From positions 132,370 through 196,369 of the forward strand of contig CAJJDP010000012.1 of NCBI GenBank assembly GCA_905182995.1: DNA of 64,000 nucleotides, read 5' to 3'. Shown here in pieces: positions 39,055 to 53,295 of this stretch. Made by a program: the position numbers and the translations under genes. Source of the DNA: Paramecium octaurelia. Lineage: Eukaryota > Ciliophora > Oligohymenophorea > Peniculida > Parameciidae. The stretch's first letter is position 1; each line of letters begins with the position of its first letter. The notes under the pieces were generated by a model. It saw nothing but the letters and a program-made list of their open reading frames with translations. It made no database searches and was not told the DNA's origin.

Positions 39055-40850
39055 ATGAGCAAATTGTATAATAAAGAAATAAATGGCTATAAATTTAGTA
39101 AATTGATTGGAAAGGGAGCTTTTGGATATGTAAAATTGAATATTAAAGTAGGTTTATTAAGGAAATAATCTGAAAACAAATGAAATGGTAGCAATTAAGG
39201 TGGTAGAAATAGAAAGATTTAAAGAATGTGATGGACTATTAGGCTAACTAGTCTAATCAGAGTAAAACGCATTAAGAAAGGTGAAAAGCTAGTATGTAGT
39301 AGCTTTTATTGATTGTTTTTAAGACAATCAATATAACTATTTGGTTATGGAATATTGTGATTGTAATCTAGTATAAATATTTTCATAGCTGGAGATCTAG
39401 AAGAATAAATAAAAAATCCGAATGCCTCTTTAACAGAAAAAGATGCTATAGGAATCCTTCGATAGATTCTTAAAGGATTAAGAGACATGCATGCAGCTCT
39501 TATTATTCACAGAGACCTAAAATTAGCCAATATATTGATTCATAATCATTCAATCTACAAAATTGCCGATCTGGGATTTAGTAAGATATTGCAAAATGAA
39601 GTAATACCCTGAAAAACATTTAGACTGATTTATCTTGTTTATAACTTGGATCTCTGTATACTATGGCTCCAGAGATATACAATTCAAATTCCTATGGATT
39701 ATCCTCTGATATGTTTTCAGTTGGTGTCATTTTTTATTAAATCCTATTTGGAAGGTTTCCATTTAGTCAAAGTGATTACGAATTAGAAACTTAGCGTAAT
39801 TTAAAATGTAAACTTAGCTATAATTGATTTTACCATGAACAAAATTCCTGTTTCAGAAGCCTCAAAAGATCTAATTAAGAGAATGCTTTAATTTGATCCA
39901 TAAAAACGAATAAAGTTCGAGGAAATAGCTAAACATAAGGTGTTTGAAAAAGAGATCTTTAGTAACTCTGATTTTCTAATCTAGATTAAACCAGTAGGAT
40001 TTAACTACAGAGTTCCAAAGTTAGTATGGACGAACATATTTAATTCTATCAGAGGGAAGGGAATAAAATTGAAAAATAAAATCAGTAAGAGATCCAAGCA
40101 ACAAAAGCACGTATGGTGTCTAACAAAAAACAGTCAGATATAAATCAATATTTGTAATAATAATAAATCTAGTCTATTTAAAAATAAAAGATTGACAAAA
40201 ATATTATTAGTGGGGAATTTAGTTTACCTGCAAATTCAAAGAAAAAAAATGAAATGAACTAGAAAATAAATCATTTTAACAACACAATGAATGATATATA
40301 TTACTTCTCTAATACAATTTAAGAGATCTTTTAAATTCAAATGAGAGCTCATTATGCAGCTGTAATTTTATGTTATTAGGTTAAAATAATGACTGCTAGA
40401 ATCTAAGAATAAATGTAAGATTAAATTTAAATTCACAATGGTGATACTGATTTGGAATTTGATTTAACTCAAATAAAGTAAATATTAGAATTAGCAGAAT
40501 AATTATACATGGTTATAGATTTTCAACTATAGGATATTGCTTAACAACAGATTTAATCTGGAGATGTAAGAATTCAAGAGATGCTAAAAGATCAAACAAG
40601 TAAAAAATAATTAAATGATAATCTCTATAATGAAATCAATGCACTTATTACAAAAGAAAATAATCAAATCACATATGTTTTATATCATATGATTAAGTGC
40701 TGCGAATATTGTTTTATGTTAAACAAGTAGTACAAAGAAATCCAATTAGATATCAACAACTTTGACATAAAAAATTCTAAGTTAATACACCCTAATTAAA
40801 ATGATATTAAACTTGAGTTTAAAAAAATATTAGAGTACGATTAATATTGA
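39055..40850 (+). CDS. ULK/Atg1-like protein kinase
   Basis: Six exons, 561 aa, introns of 22, 26, 23, 22 and 17 nt. An N-terminal kinase domain holds IGKGAFGYVYQG, VAIKVV, EYCDSGDLEEQI, HRDLKLANILIH, IADLGFS (DLG for DFG), GSLYTMAPEIY and DMFSVGVIFYQILFGRFPF. Loop, hinge and substrate motifs match the Atg1/ULK group, much expanded in ciliates. The C-terminal half is helical and Gln-rich (AHYAAVILCYQVKIMT, QIKQILELAEQLYMVI), in the place of the Atg1 early-autophagy-targeting domain. Atg1 starts autophagosome formation; ciliate paralogues may do other work. The last intron, GTAGGATTTAACTACAG, is only 17 nt, near the lower limit. Confidence 0.93.
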
Positions 40851-40977
40851 TAATGAGAAACATTAATGAATTATGAAATACATATAATTTTGGATAGGTT
40901 GACTTCTTTTAGTAATTATAATAAATAAAATCAAACATGAGTGCATATCTTAATAATTATTATATATTTTTATTAAA

Positions 40978-42858
40978 ATGTCTCTTCCAAAGCTTAATAC
41001 AGGGGATGTAATACAAGATTATACTTTGCAAGATCTTCTTGGCTACGGTAGTTTTGGAGTGGTACATTCTTAAACTATGTAGGTTTTTAAAGCCAAATGT
41101 AATAAATATGGGACAGTGGCTTTGAAAGCTATGTTGAAAATAAGATTTAAAGAGCACAATGGATTTTTAGGAAAATTGGTTGAAAATGAAAGAACAGCAT
41201 TAGAATTGCTCAAATCCGATCATGTGATTAAATTACATGACTATTTTGAAACAAGAGACTATGCCATATTTATTTTGGAATATTGTGATGGTAAGTATTA
41301 TTATTGATTTCAAGGTGGTACTTTAGATGATTATTGGAAAAAAAGTTAATGTGCTATTCCTTAATATCAAGCATTGATTTTCTTTAAATAATTATTGAAA
41401 GGAATGAAAAGTTTACACAAATAAAAAATCATTCATAGGGACTTAAAGATGGCTAATATTTTACTGCATAAAGATGTGTTAAAGATAGCTGATCTTGGTT
41501 TCTGTCATTTGTTAAAAAATTAAGTCAATATTATTTTATATCAACTAGGATGATGAGGCTTTTGGTAATTTAGGTTCAAATGGAACCATGGCTCCAGAAA
41601 CCATTGAAGGAAAACCATATGGCTTACAAGCAGACATGTTTGCAGTAGGAGTAATATTATACCAAATGATATTTTCTGAATTTCCTTTTAATTCTTTTGA
41701 TAAACACACATTCCTAAAAGCAGTTAAAAATGAAAGTATTTCTAATGCATATACAACCTTAGACCCTCCAAAATTTAAATTAAAATCTTAAGTTAGTGTT
41801 GACTAAAACATTAAAGACTTATTATCAAACATGCTTAAATATGATCCAAAATAAAGATTAAGATGGAGTGATTTGTTTAGTAATTAGATTTTTATGGGAT
41901 AAAGTTCAAGTATATCTTATAATAATTCAAGTGAGCATAATTAAAGATCACACTTAATATTTGGCTGATATTGACGCACAAAAAAACAAGTTGTTTTATA
42001 AGAAAGCAGAAGAAAATGAAAAACAATACGAAACTTAGAATCCAATCAATGATGATCAAATTTTAAATGAAATTCTTAAAACTAATGATAAATTTTAGGA
42101 TTTAATAAGCTAATCTAAAAAAAAATCTAACAAAACAAAAATGAGTTCTCATAATTAACAAATAGAAATTTAAAAACCATAACAATCCGAGATTCTAGTG
42201 TAAGAATAAAATAAAATAGAATTAGAAGAAATCGATATTATCAACTAATATATTAAAGCCAAATAACCTATATCTTGCTTAAGTATTATTTATAATGACA
42301 TGAAATAATTTAAACATAGATAAGTCTTTGATTGTATTTTTGTTAGCTATATCCTAATAAAGCAAATTTATTACTCACATTATAAGCTAAGGGATCAAAT
42401 CAAAAAAAATAAATTCTATCCTTAATTGATATAATAACAAACTTTTAAAATTTTCATGAAGGAGTTTGAAGAGGAAAATGAATTTCTTTTCATACATCTA
42501 ACATTTGAATCTCAAACTGTTCAGTATTTAATTTATCTACATTAGAGCTAATTTTAAAAAACTGGAAAGTTATCTAAAGCCTAATTGGATTTGCGAAGTC
42601 TTTGAACTTACTTAGACTGAAAAATTCTAAGATATTTATAGAGAGGTACTCTAAAACTATTTAAACATTATTGCAAAAGAGGAACTAAAGCAACAGGGGG
42701 AGATTAATTCAGAACGTTTACGATATATTGCAATGGTGATCAATATATTGGATTATGAAGAACTAATTACAATTAATGACATTGATAAAGGAATTGCTGG
42801 AATTAAGAATAGGGATATTAACGAATTAATTTAATTCATATAAAACTCCATTTAATGA
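40978..42858 (+). CDS. ULK/Atg1-like protein kinase, tandem paralogue
   Basis: Six exons, 588 aa, introns of 21, 24, 25, 22 and 22 nt. Kinase motifs: LGYGSFGVVFKAKC, VALKAML, EYCDGGTLDDYW, HRDLKMANILLH, IADLGFC, SNGTMAPETIEG and DMFAVGVILYQMIFSEFPF. The DLG variant, HRDLKxAN and the EYCD hinge match the kinase just upstream, so the two are paralogues. The helical C-terminal half has a membrane-free amphipathic region (KKLESYLKPNWICEVFEL). It is likely to act in an Atg1-like pathway; the substrate is unknown. It lies about 130 bp from the upstream paralogue and 126 bp from the next start. Confidence 0.93.
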
Positions 42859-42983
42859 AAGTGATAATACCTACATTTTATTTATTATACCAAAATATAT
42901 CAACCCAAAATAACTATCCCGATTTTCCTATTTTAAGCCCTTATCAAAAATCAATTAAAAATTTTATTAATATAAAAGAGATC

Positions 42984-45900
42984 ATGAGTTTCATGGATGA
43001 TCCAATGGAAATTGAATAAAGCGATGTTAAAGTTCAGGAAGTTCATTAACAGAACAGATTCCTGCATTCTAAACGAATGATCATCGTTGATGAGAAGTGT
43101 TAAGCAATGGTTCCAGACAAGCCTGAAAAAACATTAGAAAAATTTAAAAAGCATGTAAATGGTGTTATTTATAATTAGAGATAAAGTCTAGTATTTCAAA
43201 CTTAGTAAATCTAAAACATTTCCAATATTGAAGATTATCTACTTTTTGCAACATCATTAATCTTGAACCAAGTTGATGACTCAATAACGGATGATAGTAA
43301 AAAGAAGAATAAGGGATTCAGTGGTGATGGCTTAATTTTAAGTGGATTATCTATTACATAAGAACAAGTTAATGAAAAGGCATTGATGTTTTTGAAATTA
43401 ATGGATTATAACATTATCAAAGCGAAATTTTACTTACTATTTCCAAGTTTGATCATATATAACCAATATAAACATAGGCACGCCTTAAAATTCACTGATG
43501 AATACATGAATGAAAAAATTGAATAATATATTAGTAAATTGAATGAAGATAAAATGATGCAATAAAACAAATGGAAGTAGGATTTAATGGAACTCATAAA
43601 CAACAAATAAAAAGTTCATCTGGCTTAACTATAAACATTGTTAGAATAAGGATAATAATTAAAATACGAGGTACCTGAATCAATAAAATAAATACATTAA
43701 TCCTCAATATAAATATAAAAATAATTAAACAAATTATTTAAAGAAAAATAAACTTTAGAAAAGTTACGTTAAACCTTAGAAAAGTATGAAGAATAAATTC
43801 CAATAATAACACCTGAGATTTAATAATTGAGAGACTAAGTCTAAAGATCTGAATCATTTTTTGTAAAACTGTCAAAACTTCCAATACCTGTTAATGACAA
43901 TGAAAATTTTGAATAAGTTTTTGAGAAATTGATATCTAACTCAATGAATTAGAAAATTTAATTAAGAGTTCTTGCTAATTGCAATTAAGAATACAAGTAA
44001 CTACCAATTGAGATAAAAGCATTTGAATTATTACACAAAAGATTATATGAATATGTTTTAGACCTGGTGGAGAAGATTACAAAATTTACAAAGATATAGT
44101 AAACAAAAACGAGATTAGGTTAATAGAATTCCAATTAAAGCGAAAAAATTGAAAAAATTTCTTTGGCTCAAGCTGGATCATTAAATTAATAAATTCTATA
44201 TTTGATTGTTACTTGTGATGATTTTGATTAGTTTAATGAACTTTATTAGTAGGCATTAGAATTAAATGAAAGGGCTTAATAATAAATTGATGATCCTGAA
44301 ATGCAACAAAGATTGCTATTGGAAGTTTTGGATTGTCCATTTTATTTGGATGTTCAAGAAAAATTATAAAGTATAATTGACTATTCCTAAATTTTGGATT
44401 AAATAAAATAAAATATGTCGAATGGTTAACATTAAGAGGCTAATGATTAAATATAGACACTTTTTAATAGAGGCATAACAAATGAGGATCTTAAATAGTT
44501 ACAGGAGATTAATCACAAAGTTTTAGAATGGAATTAATTAGCAGATGAGATCATAAACTATCATGATAATGTTACATTAATTGATGTTTATCATGATAAT
44601 TTTGAATTACAATAATATCCTAATACCTTGTTTTAACCATCATAGGATATTATAAAGTAATTGGATCCTGTAAAGGTTTAAGAAATTAATAAGATTGCAG
44701 AAAGAGTTTTGATTTGGAAGGACTCATTAATTTCATTGATTGATTGCAAATAAGTATAGGTTCAACAAACAAGTAGAAAGAGTAATTAAAATAAATCATT
44801 TAATAAATTATGGGAATTATTTAAGGAGGGATTAAAATACAAATAAGAATTGTCATTGATGGTCAAAGTGAGACAAACTATACTCCAAATTTTAGATTGG
44901 CACGCATAGGTTACTCTAATAAAATAAACATTAAGAGTTAACGATGATACATCCTTATAAATCGATGGTATTGAGACAATTAGAAAGATGTATATTTAAA
45001 AGTATGGGTCTCAATAAACTTAAGATTAAATAGATAAATTATAAAAGTTTTAATCTCCATTTTTGAGTGGGACAAAAGATTTATAAATTATTTAAGCTCT
45101 AACTCAACATATCGAAAAATGGAATAAGGATGCTTAAGAGGCTTTACAAACATAAAATTAAGAGCTTATTAAAAATTTATTAGATGAGGCTCCAAAATTA
45201 CCTGTAGAAGAACAATTAGTAAAAGAACTATAAAATTTGCATGCCTCATCTATAAAGATAACTTGGATAAAATCAATTATCAACAGTCAAGACCCTCTAT
45301 TTGAATCAGTCATGAAAGCATTATAAAATGATGAATCAATAAAATAACTTAAAGAAGAGATGTTCTAAATATATGCACAAAATCCACAAAACAAAAAGAA
45401 GAAAGAAGGCACAAAATTATCTAAGCTAGCTTAGAATTTTTATTTAAATTTTCAAAACACGATTAAATACTATTTAAATCAATTAGCATAATTGGATGAG
45501 AACAAATTAAAAAAACTCTAACCTATAAAGGTGTAAAAACTAAAAGATTATTAAAGGGATGTTTAAAATGAAGAAATTTCATAATAAGTGGACGAATGGA
45601 CTGAATAATTTTAGTAATGGTAATGTCAAGTTATAAATGTTAATGATTAATAGTAACAAAAGAAAAAAAAGAAGCATAAGGACTCAGAATCATTAACTGA
45701 ATCATATTACTTAACTGGAGATCTATTGTATTATTTTAAAGTTCCAGAGCTTCTTTGCCTTGTTTTGTAAGGAATAGAGAATAATTACATAAGTTAAGAA
45801 TTGATAAGTTCTATTGAAAAGTTAGTGACAATAAATAATTAAGCTGATATAGCATTATCAGTTTAAAGTGTTAAGGATGTTCATTTTTATTCTGAAGTTT

Positions 45901-47973
45901 TTATGCCAGAATTTTATGTAATGGCTAAAAAATTTAGAGTGATAAATAATTGGATACAAATGGCTTAGGACATGATAAATGACACACCTAGACTAAAAAA
46001 TTTGATTATGGTATAGAAATTGAAGCCATTCTTAGAGTATCTAGACTAAGTTTAGAATTAAGAACTAAAGAATTCCAAATCTTAATCAGTATAACAGTAA
46101 TAGTAATAATAATAGTAATAGCAATAATAATAATAATAATAGTAATAATAATAGTCATAGTAACAATAACAATAACAACAATAATAACCAGCTTAATAAA
46201 TATCAAACATTAAAAAAAAAATGCTAAAATCTATAAATAAATTTAGAATAAAAAATTAAGAAGAACCTTAATCTGTTGTTGACCAAGAAAGTCAATCGAT
46301 TAAACATTCTAAAAGGGTAAAACAAGTTTCAAAATTAATGAGGGATGATAGTATAGCATTTTATGATGCAAATATCCCTCTTGGAAAAGCCTTCAAATAG
46401 ACAACTAATGAAATTTTGACATCTGATCCTGTCATATAAGCTATAAAGAAGACCACAAATAAGAGATGTTACAAAAAGGGATTAAATAGAAAAATACTAC
46501 CTAGTGTTGAAGTTGAATTAGGAAGTCCAAATTTCTTAGATTGGATAAAAATGTAATCCTAAGAGCTCTTAAATTTATACAGTTAAGAGGAAGTCTACTG
46601 TACATGTAGATAAGGAGGAGAATCAGCTATTTCAGACTTTTAGATAATTAAAAGTCTACATGAAAATAATGTTTAATTATTCCATTAATAATGCTTGAAA
46701 TAATAATAGCAAGTTAAATACATGATATTTTGTGATAATTGTGAAGAATGGTATCATTATGAATGCATGGGAATTAAGAAATTAAAAGAATAATAATAAG
46801 ATAAGTATATTTGCAGAAGTAATTATATAAATGATATCTTTAGTTTGTTTGATAAAAATGAATATTCCATTCTTAATTTTAAATGAGAATATATGGGATC
46901 AATGTCTGGATCCATAATCAGAACTTTATGATAGCTACCAGAAGTAAAAGTAAGGATTGGAAAAAAATATACTCCTCAACTCAGGAGAATATATTTACTC
47001 TCAATTGTAATTACCAACTGTAGAAGATTTCAAAGAGTTTCTGAAAATTGGCAAGAATTTACCAGCACAACTAGTTGAACTTGAACTCCTTGAATTACTT
47101 GAGTAAAAAATCGATTAATGGTTAACATAATACAATGATTTGAAAAACTTGTCTTTGCCATAATTGATTGCATTGTATGCGGAAACTGAATGGCTACCAA
47201 TAAGTTTGCCATAGTAAAAGATTCTTTTATCACTCATTTGTCAAAAAGAGTTTTTATATACTGCAAATGAATAATTACAAAGTAGGGCAACTTTTAAGAC
47301 CAAATAATTGAAAAAGCCATAATTAGATAAGACCGAATAACTTTACATGTATGTAAAAGAAAAACACCCTGAATTATTATAAGATAGTGATAATTAGATA
47401 GTGAAAACAATATAAATGTTAAGGATTTAATAAGATCTCAATAATTAATTGTAATAGCAAATGAAATAACAATCAACATTAGAGTAATATGATCAATTGA
47501 TAATTTAATATGAAAAGGAGATCAAACTCTAAATTTAGAAGACGGACATCAAATTTTCATTACCAAAATTGAATGAATTAAGATAGCAAATTACAAAGAT
47601 TCAGTAATGGAATGCAGAGATTCTTGCTATATTTAAAGATGTTGATGATATTTACACATCAAATGTAAATCTAATTATTATTTTATAGCTAAGTTAATAA
47701 ATATATGATAGCAAACCCAATTTTTCTGATATATAAGTAAAACTAAAAGAATATGAAATGATCTCTATCAAAGTTCCAAATTAATGCTTTGAATTTCTCA
47801 AAGCTCTCCAATCAAAAGCTGAAGAAATAATTGCTAAGATTGATTCGAATGTATCTTAATTATCCTTTGATGAATAATTTGAATTATGTAGATTAGCATA
47901 TTAGTTGAAATGCAAGATTCCTTAATTTAAGAACCTTGTAAATAAGTATGAATTATATTAATTATAAGTGTGA
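42984..47973 (+). CDS. Large PHD-finger protein (PLU-1-like helical region)
   Basis: Two exons, 1654 aa. The only intron, 46819-46843 (25 nt), lies inside the PHD finger: unspliced, the frame ends at 46886, while splicing gives the last Cys pair (YICRICLI). The PHD finger is YCTCRQ ... HQQCLK ... MIFCDNCEEWYHYECMGI ... ICRIC, about residue 1195-1285, expected to read histone tails. Before and after it are long Gln/Leu/Lys helices with Trp-containing repeats (IWKDSLISLIDCKQ, EKWNKDAQEAL), reminiscent of the PLU-1 region flanking PHD fingers in KDM5 demethylases. I see no JmjC, ARID or JmjN domain, so it is not a demethylase as such. A long poly-Q tract lies at 46092-46187. The exact C-terminus is uncertain: a possible intron near 47938 would change the last residues. 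Confidence 0.9.
46092..46187 (+). repeat. Poly-glutamine tract, 21 Q + S + 10 Q
   Basis: In-frame trinucleotide array inside the PHD-protein gene: 21 glutamine codons, one serine, ten more glutamines. Most are TAA and TAG, with a few CAA and one CAG, so the DNA is a mixed (TAA/TAG/CAA)n microsatellite. It would be a wall of stops under the standard code. Confidence 0.95.
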
Positions 47974-48754
47974 ATAAGGACGTCTAAATGCGAGTTATTC
48001 AGTGGCTTCCATTTATTAAAGCAGGATTGTATTGAATTTAAGTTGTCAATTTTTATAATGATTATAATTTTATTCACTTTAATTAAAATAGAAGAAAATA
48101 AATCTAAGTATACCCAGATACTATTCTAATTAATAAATCAGAAAAGCGATTCTAATCCTCAAAATTGAATTGAACTCCAAACCATCGAATTTAATGAGAA
48201 TTAAAAAATATATAATTAAAGTTTTTCATTAGATCACTAATTAAGGGAATGCTCATTGGATGTATTGCAGTTAAATCTATAAAAATTAAAAGTCAAAAAA
48301 GAAATTTGTTGATATTTCTTATAAATTTTTAATTAATTGGTTAAGAACTTGAGAAAATAGGATTTGAGCAATTCTTCCTAATAACTTCAAAGTATAACTC
48401 TCAAGTATAACAAATTTTAAAAACTTGTTTTATTTGAGTTGTAATTTAAATTTAAAACTTAAATAAAAGTCGATTTAAATCAGGTTTCTACGTCGATAGC
48501 ATAATAAATTCCTTAAGAAGCATAATACTTATGTTCTTAAGTGTCATTCCTTGCTAGTTTCTCCTTTTAACTTGAACATGAGTTTAGGAATTAAAGGTTT
48601 TAATGGATGATTTTCATTGTTTTTTGTTGCTGTTTTTTTGTGGGTATGTACAATTGAAATCTTATTCATTATTCTATTTTTGATTGTTTTCCATAGTTAT
48701 TCAATATTAAGGATTAAATGAAATGTTTTATTTTAATAAAATTCCATAAAAAAC
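47974..48754. other. Gene-free stretch; possible last exon at its start
   Basis: About 780 bp. The first 130 bp have more coding-like composition than the rest. A 31-nt GT-AG intron ending just before TGTGAATAAGGACG would extend the PHD protein by about 33 residues to a TGA near 48060. The remainder is AT-rich and shows nothing recognisable. Confidence 0.4.
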
Positions 48755-50070
<1,316 letters not shown>

Positions 50071-50115
50071 TTGCTTTTTATATTTATAAAACTTAAATTT
50101 ATAAAATTTAAAAAC

Positions 50116-51315
50116 ATGTACCAATGTGTTTTAAATTACACAATCAATAAAGGCATATTGTTAGGGAAAGGTGGATTTGGAAGTGTCTACTTGGCATAAA
50201 ATGAATTAAATTAAGAGTATGCTTGCAAAATAATGTAAAAGTTTTGAGATAAGTAGATCATTACAATCAAGCCAAAATAACTATAAAAAGCTTAAATAAC
50301 TCGTTGATAGAGAATTATCAATAATGAGTACTTTGGATAATCAGAATATTGTAAAGATGGCTCATTCTTATTTCGATGGCAAAAATATTTACATTTTTAT
50401 GGAGTATTGTAATGGTGGCAATCTGAAGAAAAAAATTAGAGAACTTTAATCAATTTACCCGTGTCCAAAGTTTTATTAGTAGAAATATGAAAAGTTGGCT
50501 TAAGAGGTATTTTGGGATATAATTGACTCTCTAAATTATTTATATTCTAAAAACATAATTCATAGGGATATCAAACTGGAGAATGTTTTAATCCATAATG
50601 GCAAGTATAAGCTTTCCGATTTCGGATTATCCAAGTTTTTAAGTGATATCGATGAAGTAATGTTTTAATTTTAATAAGCACAGGAACCAATGAGCAGCAT
50701 ATTAGGGACTCCATGTTATTAATCACCCCAATTGTTAAGATAACAAGTTTATTCACCAAAAACAGATATATGGTCCTTAGGTGTTTTACTATATGAGTTA
50801 TTGAAAGGAGGAGAATTACCTTTTAGAGGTTTTAACACTCAAGACTTACTAAAAGATATTGAAAATAAACTGAAAAGTAATCTATCTTTACTAAAATAGC
50901 CAATTACATTTAAAATCAATTATTGTCAGTCGAAAATAAATTACTTTAGTATTTAGTTTCAAAAATGCTTGTCATTGATGAAGAGCCAAGATTAAGCCTT
51001 AAAGATCTTTTATTAAAAGTCAATTAATTTAGAATCAACGCCTAGTTAATGTAAAAAGAGAATATTACTGCAACGGAGACCAGATGCAAACCATATAGGC
51101 CAGAGAAAATAACATCCAAAAAGCCTACTAATTAAATTTAAGAAATTAATAAGAAAGAATCAATTCCTTTACGATTTATATAAACATACAAAGAAAAAAA
51201 ACTAGAGGCCACATTTATATCAAAAATATTAGATGATAAACTATCTTCAAATATACTAATTCTGTTAGCACTAATGTTATTTATTGCTTTGATGTAAATA
51301 TCAATTAGAATTTGA
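50116..51315 (+). CDS. Protein kinase with C-terminal membrane anchor
   Basis: Three exons, 384 aa, introns of 22 nt (GTAAAAGTTTTGAGATAAGTAG) and 23 nt. Full kinase motifs: [65 protein letters not shown] and [16 protein letters not shown]. The kinase fills most of the protein; a basic linker and one hydrophobic segment ([16 protein letters not shown]) close it, so it is probably tail-anchored with the kinase in the cytosol. It resembles the ULK/NEK-like kinases of ciliates but has a normal DFG, unlike its neighbours. Its start is 46 bp after the AAA ATPase gene. Confidence 0.9.
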
Positions 51316-51893
51316 ATATTATAAAATTATTTACAATACAGAATTTTATAATAAAAATTAAAAATTTCAATCTAAAATTCCTTTCTATAATCAAAAAAGA
51401 GGGAATTTGACAAAGTTGATTTTAAGTGATTAAAAGAAAAAAAGAAATCGAAATAAAACACATTAAATTAAATAAATTAAAAAAAACTATAGAATAATTT
51501 ATGTTATCTAAATTCATAACCCTGTTTACAAATAAAGCAAATGGTAACTTATGGAGAAAGATAGAAACAAATTAATGATATATTATTTAATACAGATCAT
51601 ATAAAAAAGATCTAAAACTGTTAGAAATTTTCTGCAAAACCAATTTATTTTAAAATACTTAATTAACTCAAGGGGTTAAGTATTAATAGTTTTAAATTAG
51701 CTGATCTATGTGGATTGCTACGATATGCAGCAAGAAAGGAAACTTATGTGAGCAGTTTTATGTTTATAAAAAATGCATGTTAATAATTTTTCTAAGTAGT
51801 TGAGATAATAGGAACTCTACTTTTCCAATATTTGAATCTGTTTATGTGCATATTACTAATAAATTTTTATTTTAAATTAATTGTCATCAAAAA
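51316..51893. other. Intergenic, little seen
   Basis: About 580 bp, AT-rich, between co-oriented genes. A slightly GC-richer patch near 51670-51770 has no frame that looks coding. It should contain the ORP promoter. Confidence 0.5.
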
Positions 51894-53295
51894 ATGCTTA
51901 GTTGGTTCAAAAAAAAGAAGCCCGAAACTACTTAACAGCAATCAGAGGAGAAAGATGAGAGTGACTTTGTTGAGGTAAATATTTATTAAATTAAAGGATG
52001 AAACATAAGTTGTTACTAATGAGGATAAGGAATTGGAGGAAAAAGGATTTGATCCAATAACATAAGTGTAAGAATAGGACAAGGAAAATGAAGGAATCGC
52101 TGATCCAGATAAGTTGGAATATGTTGGTTATCATGATATCTCAGGAGATGAAATGCTTTAATTAGTGCTCAACTTTAAAAACTATCCAAATGATGAGGAA
52201 ATTCGTCATGTTGAAGGATATGAAAAAGGAGGAAGAATCTGTGCTGACAAAAAAGTAGTAAGCAAGGCTAGAAGTGTTGGAAAAGAAATGGTAAAATAAA
52301 TAGGTAAGAAAATCTTATCAGGATCTCTGAATCTTACGAAAGTTAGTTTCCCTATTAGAGTCATGATTCCCAAAACCGCCTTGGAAACTGCTGTTCATGG
52401 AAGTAATTAATATGAGTAAATTATCATAGCCTCCATATTTCCCTTATACATCACAAAGGCAACAATGACTCCAGATTTTTTGGAACGATTCAAATTAGTT
52501 ATCACAGCAACATTATCCTCATTTTTTTGGACCAATACGTTTTTGAAACCGGTATATTTTGAGATTAATGTAGCTTAATCCAATTTTGGGTGAAACTTTA
52601 CAAGCATCATATAATGATGGAACACAAGTATATTGTGAATAAATTATGCATCACCCACCTGTAAGTTACTTTTTAGTTTATGGACCAAACAAGAAGTACA
52701 AGTACTATGGATATTATTTGGTTGAAGGAAGAGCAGGTTTAAACTCCGTGACAGTATAAAATATTCTATATTAGATTATTAATAAAGGAAAGCGATCCAT
52801 AGAGTTCACTGACGGATAAAAGATCGATTTTGATTTCCCTAATGAACTCTATAGTGGAACCTTCTTTGGCTAACTTAGATAAGAATCAATCAACAAAATT
52901 ACATTCCAAGATAAAGCTAATGGATTATCGTGTATTATCGATATTGGAAAAGTTAAAAAGAAGTAAATCTAAATTAAACATTTAGAACTTCGGATTTCTT
53001 CTAAGCCGATATCACATGCAAAGGATAAAAGGTTTCATAAGTATATGGTACATACATAGGATTCATAAACTTTGACAACGTGAGATATTGGGATTACAGA
53101 TATGTAGTCCCATTCAAGATTAAGATGGATAAATAACCACTTGAAAGTGATCACAAGAACAGATCTGATTTACAATCATTGAAAGCAGGAGATATTCCTA
53201 TGGCTTAAAAAAATAAGGAACTTTTAGAAAACCTATAAAGAAATGACAGAAAACTTAGAGAGCAATAAGAAAAATAAAGGAAATCCAAAAAGTGA
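51894..53295 (+). CDS. Oxysterol-binding-protein-related protein (short ORP)
   Basis: Four exons, 444 aa, introns of 22, 22 and 23 nt. An acidic N-terminus leads into the OSBP lipid-transfer domain: KKILSGSLNLTKVSFPI lid and strand, FWTNTFLKPLNPILGET, signature YCEQIMHHPPVSYF (EQxxHHPP), YYGYYLVEGRAGLN, LYSGTFFGQL and the C-terminal GDIPMAQKNKELLENLQ. There is no PH domain, ankyrin or FFAT-like motif, so it is a short Osh4/Kes1-type protein that moves sterol or PI4P between membranes. It would act at ER-Golgi or ER-plasma-membrane contacts. Firm family call. Confidence 0.95.

Noticed and set aside
46006-46206. Minus-strand ORF with long Ile/Thr/Val repeats
   Set aside because: It is the reverse complement of the poly-Q tract in the PHD gene, not a membrane protein.
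46887-47973. A separate gene downstream of the PHD finger
   Set aside because: A 25-nt intron at 46819-46843 removes the intervening stop, supplies the missing Cys pair of the PHD finger and makes the total length a multiple of three, so it is one gene.
42984-47973. Histone demethylase (KDM5) call
   Set aside because: PHD and PLU-1-like parts are present but no JmjC, JmjN or ARID sequence is visible.
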